NCBI GenBank assembly: GCA_029237825.1
Contig: JAQZBQ010000013.1
Coordinates: 39,614 to 103,613, forward strand
Length of the DNA stretch: 64,000 bases
DNA from: Bacteroidota bacterium
GTDB taxonomy: Bacteria > Bacteroidota > Bacteroidia > B-17B0 > Aurantibacillaceae
Direction of reading: 5' to 3'
Shown here: in pieces, positions 54,253 to 64,000 of the stretch
How the letters are laid out: each line of letters begins with the position of its first letter
Numbering within the stretch: position 1 is the first letter of the stretch
Notes under the pieces: generated by a model
The model's database searches: none
What the model was told of the DNA's origin: nothing
What the model saw: the letters and a program-made list of their open reading frames with translations, nothing else
Program-made: the position numbers and the translations under genes

Positions 54253-55644
54253 TTAAACTGTTCTTTTAGTGAAGTGTTCTCTGTATTTCCGGGTTAGTAG
54301 CAACATCACCGGTAAAATCAAAAGTAAAAAATACACCAGGTAAATTTTTAGTTCGTGCTGAAAAGGTAACCAATTTGACAATTCCCGTCCCCAGTAGGTA
54401 TGTGTTACGTAATATACACGGAAAGCGCTAACAGCTGCCAGCAATGCAATGCCAGCTATTACGACGATTCTTTGATTAACATTCTGTAACACAAAAAACA
54501 GCGGGAAGAACAGGAATGGCGTGATCGTAAAAATGTGCCGTGTTAGAACCGTTTTGTGAAGTGCGGCGATGACTACGTTGATAAGTATGATCAGTAAAAA
54601 TAACAAAGCTTCTTTTCGGTATTGTTTGAAGAAGGGAAAAAACCCAACCAGGGAAACTATCAATAGAGGTGAAGTAACAAGCAGTCCCGGAATATCATTT
54701 TTAACGCCCAGTTCAAGATGGGTCCATACTTCCGGATTTAAAAAATTGGTAAACAAACGGTCGATCCCATTTCCAAAATTGCCAGATAAAGAAGTAAAAA
54801 ACGACCGCTCCTGAGGAAAGACAGGATTGTACTTATTGGATTTAAGCGTAAGTTCTCCAAAGGCAATGTAGTTATAGGTGAGTAAAACGCTCACCGTTAG
54901 CAGCAGAATGGTAAGCGAGACAATCAGGGTTTTCATAGTCTTTCTGTCCAGCGTTTTGTTCATTTTAGATGTGCTGAGGATATACCACAATGCCGGGATA
55001 AATAACAACACGTTTTGGAGTTCAACAATGACGCTAAATGACAACAGAAAAACAAATGGAAAAAACAGGTTTCTGTAAATGTCAGGGATTTTAAGTAGCA
55101 GGTAAAACGCGGCCAGCACCAGGCACATGGAAGGGGCGTGTGAAAACACATGGGTTGATTCCTGAACGTTCAGCGTGCACAACGCATAGAGTATGGCTGT
55201 TATAAGAGACAGCCTAAATGAGCCTTTGAAGTGGCGACAAAGTAGAAAAATCAACAGTGTGCCAATCACCCCGCATACATTGGGAAGAAGTATAACGGTT
55301 ACTTCCTGAAGGGAGTGATGCGAGCTCCATGAAATACTATCAAAGGACTTTAGCAATGAACCAAGCATGAAAAAGGGGGCCATTAGAAACGCTGTTCCAG
55401 GCAGGCGGTCAGAATAATACACGCCATCTTTCTCTGCATAATCTACCTTGCCGGTATAATCAATATAGGGCGCAATACTCACCTTTTGGTCGTTTACCAG
55501 GGCACTTACCAATGCGAAATGGCTTCCGTCATTTGAGGTGTTGATGTAACACGAGGATAGGAAATAGTAAAGACTGACTAAAACGAGGGATGAACCAAGA
55601 AGAACGGAGGGCTGCGAAAAATATTTAATAGTGATTTTTTGCAA
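54253..55644 (-). CDS. Membrane protein of GT-C glycosyltransferase type
   Basis: 463 residues, about 10 membrane helices. After the first helix comes SCYINTSNDGSHFALVSALV and DYAEKDGVYYSDRLPGTAFL, reminiscent of dolichyl-mannosyltransferase-like GT-C proteins. Substrate not known. First of the run 55644-51083 if ribBA, 30 bases upstream, is not included. Confidence 0.8.
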   Translation of the reverse strand: MQKITIKYFSQPSVLLGSSLVLVSLYYFLSSCYINTSNDGSHFALVSALVNDQKVSIAPYIDYTGKVDYAEKDGVYYSDRLPGTAFLMAPFFMLGSLLKSFDSISWSSHHSLQEVTVILLPNVCGVIGTLLIFLLCRHFKGSFRLSLITAILYALCTLNVQESTHVFSHAPSMCLVLAAFYLLLKIPDIYRNLFFPFVFLLSFSVIVELQNVLLFIPALWYILSTSKMNKTLDRKTMKTLIVSLTILLLTVSVLLTYNYIAFGELTLKSNKYNPVFPQERSFFTSLSGNFGNGIDRLFTNFLNPEVWTHLELGVKNDIPGLLVTSPLLIVSLVGFFPFFKQYRKEALLFLLIILINVVIAALHKTVLTRHIFTITPFLFFPLFFVLQNVNQRIVVIAGIALLAAVSAFRVYYVTHTYWGRELSNWLPFQHELKIYLVYFLLLILPVMLLLTRKYREHFTKRTV

Positions 55645-55674
55645 GTACGCGTTTTAATGTTTTAAATATAGTAA

Positions 55675-56880
55675 TTAAAAGCTATGGCCCATTTTATCTT
55701 TTTTGGTTTGCATGTATTTTTCATTGTGAGGATTGGAAGGAATGATGATCGGAACATTCTCAACAATTTCGAGGCCGTAACCAATTAAACCCACACGCTT
55801 CACAGGGTTGTTGGAAATGAGTTTCATTTTACTGATGCCCAGGTCACGCAAAATCTGTGCGCCAACACCGTAATCACGTTCATCCATTTTAAATCCTAAT
55901 TCAAGATTTGCTTCCACAGTATCTCTACCCTGTTCCTGAAGTTTGTAAGCTTTCAGTTTATTGAGTAAACCAATGCCGCGGCCTTCCTGGTTCATATACA
56001 CAATAACACCTTTCCCGGATTTCTCAATCAATTCCATGGCCTTGTGTAGTTGTGGTCCGCAATCGCAGCGGCACGACCCAAAAATGTCGCCCGTTACGCA
56101 GGACGAATGCACGCGCACCAGTACCGGCTCATCTTTTTCCCACTCGCCTTTTATTAGCGCCATGTGCTCCTCATCGTTGGTGTTTACTTTATAAGCCGCC
56201 AGCTTAAAATTACCCCATTGGGTCGGCATGTCCACTTCAACCTGCCGTGTTACAATACTTTCTTTGCTGAGGCGGTAGGATATCAGGTCTTTAATGGTTA
56301 CAATTTTAAGATCGAATTGTTTGGCCACTTTAAGAAGGTCTGGCAGACGCGCCATGGTACCATCTTCGTTCATGATTTCAACCAGCGCGCCACAGGGTTC
56401 AAACCCGGCCAGGCGGGCAAAATCAATGGTAGCTTCGGTGTGGCCCGTACGGCGCAATACACCGCCATTTTTTGCAATAAGCGGAAAAATATGACCAGGT
56501 CTTCCAAAGTCGGTTGCTTTCATTTCAGGATCAATTAAAGCCTGTACCGTCTTTGAACGGTCCGCGGCAGAAATACCCGTGGTGCATCCGTAACCCAATA
56601 AATCAATGGATACCGTAAAGGCGGTTTCGTGAAGGGCTGTATTGGAAGAAACCATCAATTCCAGCTTCAGCTCTTTGGCTTTTTCCTGCGTAACAGCCGC
56701 GCAAATTAAACCGCGCCCGTGCGTGGCCATAAAGTTGATCACCTCCGGTGTAACATTTCTGGCGGCAGTTAAGAAATCGCCTTCGTTCTCACGGTCCTCA
56801 TCATCAACAACAATAATAACTTTGCCTGCCTTGATATCGGCAAGGGCTTCTTCAATGGTATTTAATTTAATGGATTCCAT
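55675..56880 (-). CDS. ribBA: RibBA: DHBP synthase / GTP cyclohydrolase II
   Basis: 401 residues, two fused domains. N-terminal dihydroxy-butanone-phosphate synthase (about 1-200) with [11 protein letters not shown] and [13 protein letters not shown]-terminal GTP cyclohydrolase II (about 205-401) with the zinc site [20 protein letters not shown] and [11 protein letters not shown]. It supplies both precursors of riboflavin from ribulose 5-phosphate and GTP. Confidence 0.97.
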   Translation of the reverse strand: MESIKLNTIEEALADIKAGKVIIVVDDEDRENEGDFLTAARNVTPEVINFMATHGRGLICAAVTQEKAKELKLELMVSSNTALHETAFTVSIDLLGYGCTTGISAADRSKTVQALIDPEMKATDFGRPGHIFPLIAKNGGVLRRTGHTEATIDFARLAGFEPCGALVEIMNEDGTMARLPDLLKVAKQFDLKIVTIKDLISYRLSKESIVTRQVEVDMPTQWGNFKLAAYKVNTNDEEHMALIKGEWEKDEPVLVRVHSSCVTGDIFGSCRCDCGPQLHKAMELIEKSGKGVIVYMNQEGRGIGLLNKLKAYKLQEQGRDTVEANLELGFKMDERDYGVGAQILRDLGISKMKLISNNPVKRVGLIGYGLEIVENVPIIIPSNPHNEKYMQTKKDKMGHSF

Positions 56881-56995
56881 GATCTTGGGGAAATAATTTG
56901 CGGCACGAATTTACTGATTTTATTCTGATTAAGAGGCAGTTTCATAGGGACTGGGTTCAGCAGGCAACAGAAAACGTGTTCTTATGCACACCTTT

Positions 56996-58078
56996 TTAAT
57001 TCGCAGTTTGCTCACCTATTTTAGATGGTAGTACCTGATGCCTGTTTTTAAATGCTTCCGAGAATTTGCTGTTGCTCTTATAGCCAAGTAAATAGGAAAC
57101 TTCGGAAACCTTCATGTGTTTTTCGGTGATAAGTATCTTGGCATAATCCATTTGTTTGCCGAGGCAATACTGATAAATGGATTCGCCGTACACCTGTTTA
57201 AAATCGTGCTTGAGTTTCGTAGGCGAAATGCCAAATTTGCTTGCCAGGGCATCAATTCCCGGAAATTCAGTAAACAGGTTGTCGTTGAGCAATTTCTCGA
57301 TTTTGGCAAGTTTCAGCTGCGATTCACTTTTTATTTCCTGAACGTCGTTGCCTGAATGGTCAAAGTCGTAGTGTTCGGTAAAATAGTCAGAAAACTGACG
57401 AGCTAGTACCCCCAATTCTTTTTGTCGTTTTCCCTCGTCGGTACCACTAAGTATGTGCCGGGCCTTTTCAAAAAATCCGGCAGCAGTGCTTGCCTTTTCT
57501 GGCCAGATGATAATTGGGGATTTTTTGGAATGGAAGAAGCTTTGAAACTGGCTGTTTAAAAAATTGGGATTTGACTCCAGGTTCTTCTTTGCCCATTCAG
57601 TATTAAAATATATTCCTATGGATGAACAACTGGTGTTTTTGAAATTGGTGTTGCTCGCTCCGGCTCCCGGTTTAATCACGTTCCAGGAAGAAGATTTGTA
57701 GCTTAATCCGTTAATAACAGCGGCCTTATTATTAGTAGTATGGGTAAATACGTTAAAACTCAGCAGGTAATAATCCGCTGGCAGGTATTTGTCATAAATG
57801 AATTTGTAATGGAGGTTAACTTTGTAGGAGGAATCTGCCATAATGAACCACAAGCCATCCTCTAGTTTTATCCAGTAGATGTTGGCGGTAAGGAAATGGT
57901 TTTTCATAGAGAGCAGTTTCCGCGACTCGTCCCAATTCATGAAGGGTGTTTTTTTAAAACTTTCGAGGATAACAGCCGGTGAGTTTGCCAGATAAGGCAC
58001 CTCGTAAAAGCCATCTTTGTATTTGAAGATGAAACGGCGAAAGCGGTGAAAAAATTTATCCAGGCGTTTAAAAATCAT
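56996..58078 (-). CDS. AraC family transcriptional regulator
   Basis: 360 residues. The C-terminal DNA-binding domain (about 260-355) has two helix-turn-helix units: IDALASKFGISPTKLKHDFK and MKVSEVSYLLGYKSNSKFSE. The N-terminal 250 residues are divergent and form a likely ligand- or partner-sensing domain. It is divergent from the LamG-domain T9SS gene at 58168, so that gene is a candidate target (inference). Confidence 0.92.
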   Translation of the reverse strand: MIFKRLDKFFHRFRRFIFKYKDGFYEVPYLANSPAVILESFKKTPFMNWDESRKLLSMKNHFLTANIYWIKLEDGLWFIMADSSYKVNLHYKFIYDKYLPADYYLLSFNVFTHTTNNKAAVINGLSYKSSSWNVIKPGAGASNTNFKNTSCSSIGIYFNTEWAKKNLESNPNFLNSQFQSFFHSKKSPIIIWPEKASTAAGFFEKARHILSGTDEGKRQKELGVLARQFSDYFTEHYDFDHSGNDVQEIKSESQLKLAKIEKLLNDNLFTEFPGIDALASKFGISPTKLKHDFKQVYGESIYQYCLGKQMDYAKILITEKHMKVSEVSYLLGYKSNSKFSEAFKNRHQVLPSKIGEQTAN

Positions 58079-58167
58079 AGCGTAACGGGTTTATACATTA
58101 AAAATATGTCTTTTAGGGATATAAATACGTCGGTTAAAATACTATTTTCACCGAAAATTTTAAATAA

Positions 58168-61100
58168 ATGAAGAAAAAAGTATTAATTGCAGCCACTGCA
58201 TTACTTGCCTTAACAAGTTTTGAGTGTGCTAAGGCCCAGAGCGGCGCGTCATTAAACCTGGATGGGGTTGATGATTTTATTGATTGTGGTATTGGTGTTA
58301 CCAATGCCCTAAAAGGAAAAGATATGTTAACTGTGGAGGCGTGGGTTTACCCAACGCAAAACACCGCAGGTGCTTCCATTGTTGGTAACCACCAAAACAA
58401 TACTCAGTTTAATATTCAGCAAACTACTGCTAATGAATTTAACTTTTTTATTGGATTTGGAACTTATGGCGTAACAACAGCTTCAAATTCGGTTGTGTTA
58501 AATACCTGGCAGCACATTGCAGGTGTGTTTGACGATAATGTGTTGAAGTTTTACATCAATGGTGTATTATCTGGCACAACAGCTGTTCCAAATTCTTATG
58601 TATTGAATCCGAGCAGCACTACCAACATGTGGATCGGGAAGAGCAGTTTCAATGAATTTTTCCAGGGTAATGTTGATGAAGTGCGTGTATGGGATGTAGC
58701 CCGCACACAATGCGAAATCAATACCTATAAGAATTGCGAAATTCCAACTACTGCAAGTGGTTTATTAGCTAACTACCATTTCAACCAGGGTATTGCTGCA
58801 GGTACTAATTCCGCCGAAACTACCCTCACCGATGCTTCGGCAAGCGTCTTTACCGGTACTTTAACAAACTTCGCACTTACCGGAACAACATCTAACTGGA
58901 TAGCACCGGGTGGTGTAATTACCGGTTCAGTAACTCCTGCTACTCTGGTTGTTGGAGCTGCCAGTTCAGCGGTTTGTATTGGAAGCTCAGCTACCTTAAA
59001 TGGTACAGGTGCCGATACCTATGTTTGGACTGATGGTGTAATCAACGGTTCAGCTTTCACGCCAACAGTAACACACACTTACACAGTAACCGGAACAAAC
59101 ACGCTAACTACCTGCTCTAATACAGGGGTAGCTACTGTAACCGTTAATCAGTTACCGGTTATATCTGTATCAAGCGGTACAATTTGTGCCGGAGAATCTT
59201 ATACAATTGTTGCTACCGGAGCTGTTTCCTACACATCAGTACCTGCTTTAGGAAGCCCTGTGGTTTCTCCAACCACAACAACCAGTTACAGCATCACCGG
59301 CACAGACGCTAACGGCTGTGTAACAGCTAACGCGGAGGTTTCAACGGTTAACGTTAACCAACTACCGGTTATTTCAGTTAGCTCAGGGTCTATCTGCGCT
59401 AGCCAGTCTTTTACGTTTGCACCAACTGGCGCCGTATCCTATACATACAGCAGCGGTTCAGCAATCGTTTCTCCTACAACTCAAACATCTTATAGTGTTA
59501 CGGGAACCGGATCAAACGGTTGTGTATCTTTACCTGTGGTAAGCACGGTTTTTGTAAATGTGTGTACACCTGCAGCAGCGCTTAATTTTGATGGGGTAGA
59601 TGATTTTGTTGACGGTGGAATTGGCGTGACCAATGCCTTAAAAGGAAAAGATAAATTAACGGTTGAAGCCTGGGTTTACCCGACGCAAAACACTACAGGT
59701 ACATCCATTGTGGGTAACCACCAAAGCAATACTCAGTTTAATATTCAGCAAACAACTGCTAATCAGTTTAACTTTTTTATTGGATTTGGAACTTATGGTG
59801 TTACAACAGCTTCAAATTCGGTTGTGTTAAATACCTGGCAGCACATTGCCGGTGTGTTTGACGATAACGTGTTGAAATTTTACATCAATGGTGTATTATT
59901 TGGTACAACTGCTGTTCCTTCTTCGTATGTATTGAATCCGAGCTGCAATACTAACATATGGATTGGAAAGAGCGCTTTTGCAGAATTCTTCAAGGGTAAT
60001 TTGGATGAAGTGCGTGTATGGGATGTTGCCCGCACACAATGCGAAATCAATACCTATAAAAATTGCGAAATTCCAACTACTGCAACTGGTTTATTAGCTA
60101 ACTACCATTTCAACCAGGGTCTTCATGGTGGAGTTAATACTGCTGAAACTACCCTCACCGATGCTTCAGCAAGCGCATTTACCGGAACATTAACTAACCT
60201 TGCACTTACAGGAACAACGTCTAATTGGGTTGCACCGGGCGCAGTGATTACAGGTTCAGTAACTCCAGCTAGTTTAGTTGTTGGTGCAACTGTAACCAAC
60301 TCAGCAGTTTGTATGGGAAGCGCTACTACATTAAGCGGTACAGGTGCCGATACCTATGTTTGGACTGACGGAGTAATCAACGGTTCGGCTTTCACGCCAA
60401 CGGTAACGCATACTTACACGGTAACAGGAACAAACACTTTAACTACCTGTTCTAATACGGCGGTAGCTACCGTAACAGTTAACCAGTTACCGGTTATATC
60501 TGTATCAAGTGGTACAATCTGCGCGGGAGAATCTTATACGATTGTTGCTACTGGAGCTGTTTCCTACACATCAGTACCTGCTTTAGGAAGCCCTGTGGTT
60601 TCTCCAACCACAACAACCAGTTATAGCATCACAGGAACCGACGCTAACGGTTGTGTGACAGCTAACGCGGCGGTTTCAACGGTTAACGTTAACCAGCTGC
60701 CTGTGATCGTTTCAGAGACAGGTAATGTTACTGTTTGTGGTGACGCAACAGGAACATTCAGTTTAGTAGCAAACAATACTGCAACCTATTCATGGCAATA
60801 TTCTAATGCGGGCGCTCCAACTACCATAGATGGAACATTCGGTGAGACAGGATACACGACGGCGGTTCTTCAAATTCCAAACCTTGAATCCGAAGGATGG
60901 GATACTTGGGTTATCGAAGCCGTATTAACTAGTGTAGAAGGCTGTACAGTAGTTTCATCTCCTAAACTGATCACAGTAAACTCACTTCCAACTATTACGG
61001 TTAACAGCGGTACAATTTGCGCGGGCACTTCATTCACCATGGTGCCAACCGGTGCATTAAGCTATACGTATTCAAACGGAAGCAATGTGGTTACACCTAT

Positions 61101-61656
61101 GTCAAGCAATGATTACACCGTAACGGGGACTGATGCTAACGGATGTACAAACATTGCTGTATCAACCGTTTCAGTAAATGCTCTTCCAACCCTTTCGGTT
61201 GTATCGAGTAGTTCAGTATTGTGTACAGGTTCATCTGCAACCTTAACTGCCAGCGGAGCAAATACCTATACCTGGAGCAGTACAGAAACCACTTCTGCCA
61301 TTGCAGTGAGTCCAACTGTACAAACAACGTATACAGTAACCGGTGAAGATGCGAACGGCTGTACAGCAACTACTACCATTACACAGGATATTGATGTATG
61401 TACAGGACTTACAAGTATTTCTACGATAGCTAACGACTTATTCGTATATCCAAACCCATCACGCGATGTGTTCACCATTAAAACGGCAACAGATTTCAAC
61501 GTAACCGTAATGGATGTATTAGGTAAAGTTATTTACACAGAACAATTATCTGCCGGTATTCATACCATCGATTTAGCTACAAAGGCAAACGGTGTATATG
61601 TATTGAAAGCAGAAAGCAATGGTGCTACGGCTACCTTACGTTTAGTGAAAAACTAA
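58168..61656 (+). CDS. T9SS type A surface protein with duplicated LamG domains
   Basis: 1162 residues. Signal peptide, then LamG/concanavalin-like domain 1 (about 27-240: LNLDGVDDFIDCGIGVTNAL, LTVEAWVYPTQN, VDEVRVWDVARTQ) and Ig/PKD-like units (VSSGTICAGESYTI). A second copy of the whole block begins at about residue 470, then more Ig-like units, and a type A sorting domain (LFVYPNPSRDVFTIK to ATLRLVKN). The duplicated blocks are 443-445 codons apart and remain very similar at the DNA level. Export via the T9SS and binding of glycans are expected. The binding partner is unknown. Confidence 0.93.
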   Translation: MKKKVLIAATALLALTSFECAKAQSGASLNLDGVDDFIDCGIGVTNALKGKDMLTVEAWVYPTQNTAGASIVGNHQNNTQFNIQQTTANEFNFFIGFGTYGVTTASNSVVLNTWQHIAGVFDDNVLKFYINGVLSGTTAVPNSYVLNPSSTTNMWIGKSSFNEFFQGNVDEVRVWDVARTQCEINTYKNCEIPTTASGLLANYHFNQGIAAGTNSAETTLTDASASVFTGTLTNFALTGTTSNWIAPGGVITGSVTPATLVVGAASSAVCIGSSATLNGTGADTYVWTDGVINGSAFTPTVTHTYTVTGTNTLTTCSNTGVATVTVNQLPVISVSSGTICAGESYTIVATGAVSYTSVPALGSPVVSPTTTTSYSITGTDANGCVTANAEVSTVNVNQLPVISVSSGSICASQSFTFAPTGAVSYTYSSGSAIVSPTTQTSYSVTGTGSNGCVSLPVVSTVFVNVCTPAAALNFDGVDDFVDGGIGVTNALKGKDKLTVEAWVYPTQNTTGTSIVGNHQSNTQFNIQQTTANQFNFFIGFGTYGVTTASNSVVLNTWQHIAGVFDDNVLKFYINGVLFGTTAVPSSYVLNPSCNTNIWIGKSAFAEFFKGNLDEVRVWDVARTQCEINTYKNCEIPTTATGLLANYHFNQGLHGGVNTAETTLTDASASAFTGTLTNLALTGTTSNWVAPGAVITGSVTPASLVVGATVTNSAVCMGSATTLSGTGADTYVWTDGVINGSAFTPTVTHTYTVTGTNTLTTCSNTAVATVTVNQLPVISVSSGTICAGESYTIVATGAVSYTSVPALGSPVVSPTTTTSYSITGTDANGCVTANAAVSTVNVNQLPVIVSETGNVTVCGDATGTFSLVANNTATYSWQYSNAGAPTTIDGTFGETGYTTAVLQIPNLESEGWDTWVIEAVLTSVEGCTVVSSPKLITVNSLPTITVNSGTICAGTSFTMVPTGALSYTYSNGSNVVTPMSSNDYTVTGTDANGCTNIAVSTVSVNALPTLSVVSSSSVLCTGSSATLTASGANTYTWSSTETTSAIAVSPTVQTTYTVTGEDANGCTATTTITQDIDVCTGLTSISTIANDLFVYPNPSRDVFTIKTATDFNVTVMDVLGKVIYTEQLSAGIHTIDLATKANGVYVLKAESNGATATLRLVKN
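58240..59370 (+). repeat. First copy of the long internal duplication
   Basis: LamG plus Ig-like segment, repeated at about 59572-60705. Matching bases are offset by 1329 bases in the LamG part and by 1335 bases in the Ig-like part, so two codons were gained or lost between copies. Confidence 0.85.
59572..60705 (+). repeat. Second copy of the long internal duplication
   Basis: Partner of 58240-59370. Long stretches are identical or nearly so, which suggests recent duplication or gene conversion within the gene. Confidence 0.85.
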
Positions 61657-61672
61657 AAACTACCAACCTTGT

Positions 61673-61707
61673 AAAAATCCCGGGCAGCTAGTGTTCGGGA
61701 TTTTTTT
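61673..61707 (+). terminator. Terminator of the LamG-domain gene
   Basis: AAAAATCCCG and CGGGATTTTT arms around a 13-base loop, with the T-run continuing after the stem. Confidence 0.85.
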
Positions 61708-61771
61708 ATTACTTTTTTTTATTATTTCTTACATGTTAAGGCAAATCGCAGTGAGATGCTTTATATAGTTC

Positions 61772-61780
61772 TATCTTTGC
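61772..61780 (+). promoter_or_regulatory. Possible -7 element of the second SprB-repeat gene
   Basis: TATCTTTGC, an exact TAnnTTTGC match, 42 bases before the ATG at 61822. The -33 region is weak. Confidence 0.45.
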
Positions 61781-61821
61781 ACGTATTTTTTTTAAATCGT
61801 TTTAAAACTCTTTATTTACAC

Positions 61822-64000
61822 ATGAAAAAAACCGTACTTTATTTAGTCATTGGCCTTTTTGTACTCCATTCAAAATTCAGTTTAGCACAACCGGTTGTTG
61901 GTTTAACCAGTTTCTATACAACAACAACCACCGCGTTAGCCGCTAATACAGCATGTTCCGTAACTAAAACAACCAATCTCAGTGGATGGTTGTTTTCGGT
62001 TTCCTCGTCGTCTAATTGTGGGTTTAACTGGACAAATAGCACGGGAGGCGACGGCCGGTTACAGTACCTTGTTGGATTTGGTTCTTTAACGCAGGCTACT
62101 TTTGGTTCTGACGATGGAAGTGAGTTTGCCTTGGACAACCTGGTATGGGGGGTTTCAACATCCAGCTGGACGGCAAAGCCAATGACTTTTGTGGGGTATA
62201 AGAATGGGGTAGCGGTACCCGGCGCAACCTTGAACGCTACTACACCAAGTGGTACCGGAATTTTGAATATAACCACCGTAACATTTACGAATAATCCGGC
62301 GTTTAAGGACGTCGATGATATCTGGTTAGCACCTACTACAGGAACCTGCAATTCTATTTTGTTTTTTGAGGAAATTACTGTCGGGACTGCTTCATCTTCT
62401 TGTGTAACTCCTACGCTGTCACTTACAAGTAGCAACAACATATCCTGCAATGGGGGTAACAATGGAACAGCGAGTGTATCGGCAGTAGGTGGCGCGCCAT
62501 TCACCTATACTTGGAGTCCAAGTGGTGGAAATGGTACTATTGCTACAGGTTTGAGTGCCGGAATTTATACCTGCGCAGCAACAAATAGTTGTGGATTAAC
62601 GGCGTCGCGCACGGTAACAATTACTCAGCCGAGCGCACTTGTAACATCCACAGCGGTGACGAATGTAGCGTGTAACGGCGGATCAAATGGGGTAGCGGCA
62701 ATTTCTCTATCAGGAGGTTCGGGAGGATATTCGTACCTATGGAGTACAGGCGGCACAAGTTCAATTATTACCGGGTTAATGGCGGGTGTATATAGCGCTA
62801 CAGTCACTGATATAAACGGTTGTAAAGCAAGTAAAAATGCAACAATTACCCAACCTTCAGCTTTAGTCACATCAACAGCGGTTACCAATGTAGCCTGTAA
62901 TGGTGGATCAAATGGCATAGCTTCTATTACAGCTTCAGGTGGAGCGGGAGGTTATACATATGCATGGAGCAATGGTGGCAACACAGCTGCCATCACAGGC
63001 TTGATGGCCGGTGTTTATACTGCTACGGTTACGGATGCGAATTCTTGTACAGCAGTTAAATCTGCAGTGATTACCCAACCTTCTGCATTAGTTACCACAA
63101 CGGCTGTTACCAATATAGCATGTAATGGTGGTTCTAATGGTGTAGCTTCTATCACTGCTTCGGGTGGTGCCGGTGGATATTCTTATTTATGGAGCAATGG
63201 CGGTAACACATCTTCGATTACGGGATTAGTGGCAGGTGTATATACGGCGACAGTAACCGATGCAAATTCTTGTACTTCAATTAAATCTGCGGCAATTACC
63301 CAGCCGTCTGCTTTGGTTACCACAACTGCTGTTACCAATGTTGCATGTAACGGTGGTTCAAATGGTGTAGCATCTATTACCGCTACGGGCGGTGCCGGAA
63401 GTTATTCATATGCATGGAGCAACGGAGCAGTTTCTTCTTCCATAACCGGATTAGTGGCAGGTGTATATACGGCGACAGTAACCGATGCAAATTCTTGTAC
63501 TTCAATTAAATCTGCGGCAATTACCCAGCCGTCTGCTTTGGTTACTTCAACAGCAGTTACCAATGTAGCCTGTAATGGTGGTTCAAATGGTGTAGCATCT
63601 ATCACTGCTTCTGGTGGAGCAGGCGGATATTCTTATTTATGGAGTACCGGTTCAAGTTTACAAACCATAACCGGATTAATGGCTGGTGTGTATACCGCGA
63701 CCGTAACGGATGCAAACTCTTGTACGAGCATTAAATCAACAAACATTACTCAACCTTCTGCTTTAGCCACCACAACTGCTGTTACCAATGTAGCTTGTAA
63801 CGGTGGATCAACTGGAGTAGCTTCTATTAACGCTTCAGGCGGTGCCGGAAGTTATTCATATGCATGGAGCAATGGAGCAGTTTCTTCTTCGATTACCGGA
63901 CTAATGGCCGGTGTGTATACCGCGACCGTAACGGATGCTAACTCTTGCACGAGCATTAAATCAACAAACATTACCCAACCATCTGCTTTAGTTACCACAA
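61822..64000 (+). CDS. SprB-repeat adhesin (5' part, runs off the window)
   Basis: Open for 726 codons to the window edge. Signal peptide (MKKTVLYLVIGLFVLHSKFS), an unrecognised beta-rich N-terminal domain (about 22-190, containing CGFNWTNSTGGDGRLQYLVG), then at least seven SprB repeats of exactly 75 residues (ACNGGSNGVASITASGG, YSYLWSNGG, ITGLMAGVYTATVTDANSC, ITQPSALVTT). By analogy with the other SprB-repeat protein here it should end in a type B sorting domain beyond the window. Role: surface adhesion or gliding (inferred). Confidence 0.9.
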   Translation, partial: MKKTVLYLVIGLFVLHSKFSLAQPVVGLTSFYTTTTTALAANTACSVTKTTNLSGWLFSVSSSSNCGFNWTNSTGGDGRLQYLVGFGSLTQATFGSDDGSEFALDNLVWGVSTSSWTAKPMTFVGYKNGVAVPGATLNATTPSGTGILNITTVTFTNNPAFKDVDDIWLAPTTGTCNSILFFEEITVGTASSSCVTPTLSLTSSNNISCNGGNNGTASVSAVGGAPFTYTWSPSGGNGTIATGLSAGIYTCAATNSCGLTASRTVTITQPSALVTSTAVTNVACNGGSNGVAAISLSGGSGGYSYLWSTGGTSSIITGLMAGVYSATVTDINGCKASKNATITQPSALVTSTAVTNVACNGGSNGIASITASGGAGGYTYAWSNGGNTAAITGLMAGVYTATVTDANSCTAVKSAVITQPSALVTTTAVTNIACNGGSNGVASITASGGAGGYSYLWSNGGNTSSITGLVAGVYTATVTDANSCTSIKSAAITQPSALVTTTAVTNVACNGGSNGVASITATGGAGSYSYAWSNGAVSSSITGLVAGVYTATVTDANSCTSIKSAAITQPSALVTSTAVTNVACNGGSNGVASITASGGAGGYSYLWSTGSSLQTITGLMAGVYTATVTDANSCTSIKSTNITQPSALATTTAVTNVACNGGSTGVASINASGGAGSYSYAWSNGAVSSSITGLMAGVYTATVTDANSCTSIKSTNITQPSALVTT
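62446..64000 (+). repeat. SprB-repeat array with exact 225-bp period
   Basis: The conserved Cys-Asn-Gly-Gly codons recur at 62446, 62671, 62896, 63121, 63346, 63571 and 63796, each exactly 225 bases apart. A 98-base block at 63223-63320 is identical to 63448-63545. The array continues past the window edge. Confidence 0.95.

Noticed and set aside
62446..64000. Regular 225-bp repeats as a CRISPR-like or satellite array
   Set aside because: All units are in one open frame, encode SprB repeats and follow a signal peptide; there are no spacers.

Overview
The window comes from a member of the phylum Bacteroidota, probably a gliding or surface-adhesive environmental lineage. The signs are several type IX secretion system (T9SS) cargo proteins with type A or type B C-terminal sorting domains, SprB-repeat adhesins, a PorP/SprF-type partner gene, a TonB-dependent receptor, DUF4142/DUF4286/DUF4956 proteins, no obvious Shine-Dalgarno sequences, and promoters of the Bacteroidota form TTTG-N19-TAnnTTTG (clearest in front of tRNA-Val and kaiC). 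No genus can be named from the sequence alone. No transposase, phage gene or CRISPR array is visible.

Layout. 1-5.7 kb: a PorP/SprF-like gene (cut by the window edge) and the 1811-residue SprB-repeat adhesin it presumably helps export. 5.9-9.7 kb: a TonB receptor of the haem-receptor type, a small exported protein and a DUF4142 lipoprotein. 9.9-11.8 kb: a secreted beta-helix protein with a type A sorting domain. 12.0-15.75 kb: a compact kaiC-kaiB-kaiB-PAS operon with a recognisable promoter and no kaiA. 16.0 kb: tRNA-Val. 16.1-20.8 kb: a minus-strand gene run built around a polyphosphate-polymerase-like (VTC) protein and DUF4956, with a lipoprotein, a DUF2490 barrel and a T9SS propeller-like protein. 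20.9-23.5 kb: a small exported protein, then a SulP anion transporter and a beta-carbonic anhydrase. 23.6-31.2 kb: rsmA, DUF4286, a TPR protein, a lipoprotein, two DUF2157-like membrane proteins, and an ABC permease with a small membrane protein.

31.2-33.2 kb is the least ordinary stretch. It is AT-rich with decayed T9SS-cargo genes, an imperfect 35-bp inverted repeat that brackets one of them, a TA-rich tandem repeat, and a candidate small RNA with its own promoter and terminator.

33.2-58 kb is mostly housekeeping. It holds a zinc-ribbon protein, two small membrane proteins behind an operator-like palindrome, recQ, four peptidases (M17, M20B, S9B, M1), pdxA, panD, a flippase-like protein, a heptose adenylyltransferase, a Wzx/MurJ-type exporter, dut, a YkgJ protein, truB, two GT-C type membrane proteins, ribBA and an AraC regulator. 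58.2-64 kb: a LamG-domain T9SS protein with a 443-codon internal duplication, then the start of another SprB-repeat adhesin whose repeats keep an exact 225-bp period up to the window edge.

The strongest candidates for follow-up are the Kai operon in a non-phototroph, the candidate small RNA at about 31.5 kb within its decayed island, the VTC/DUF4956 gene run, and the recombination-prone adhesin repeats.
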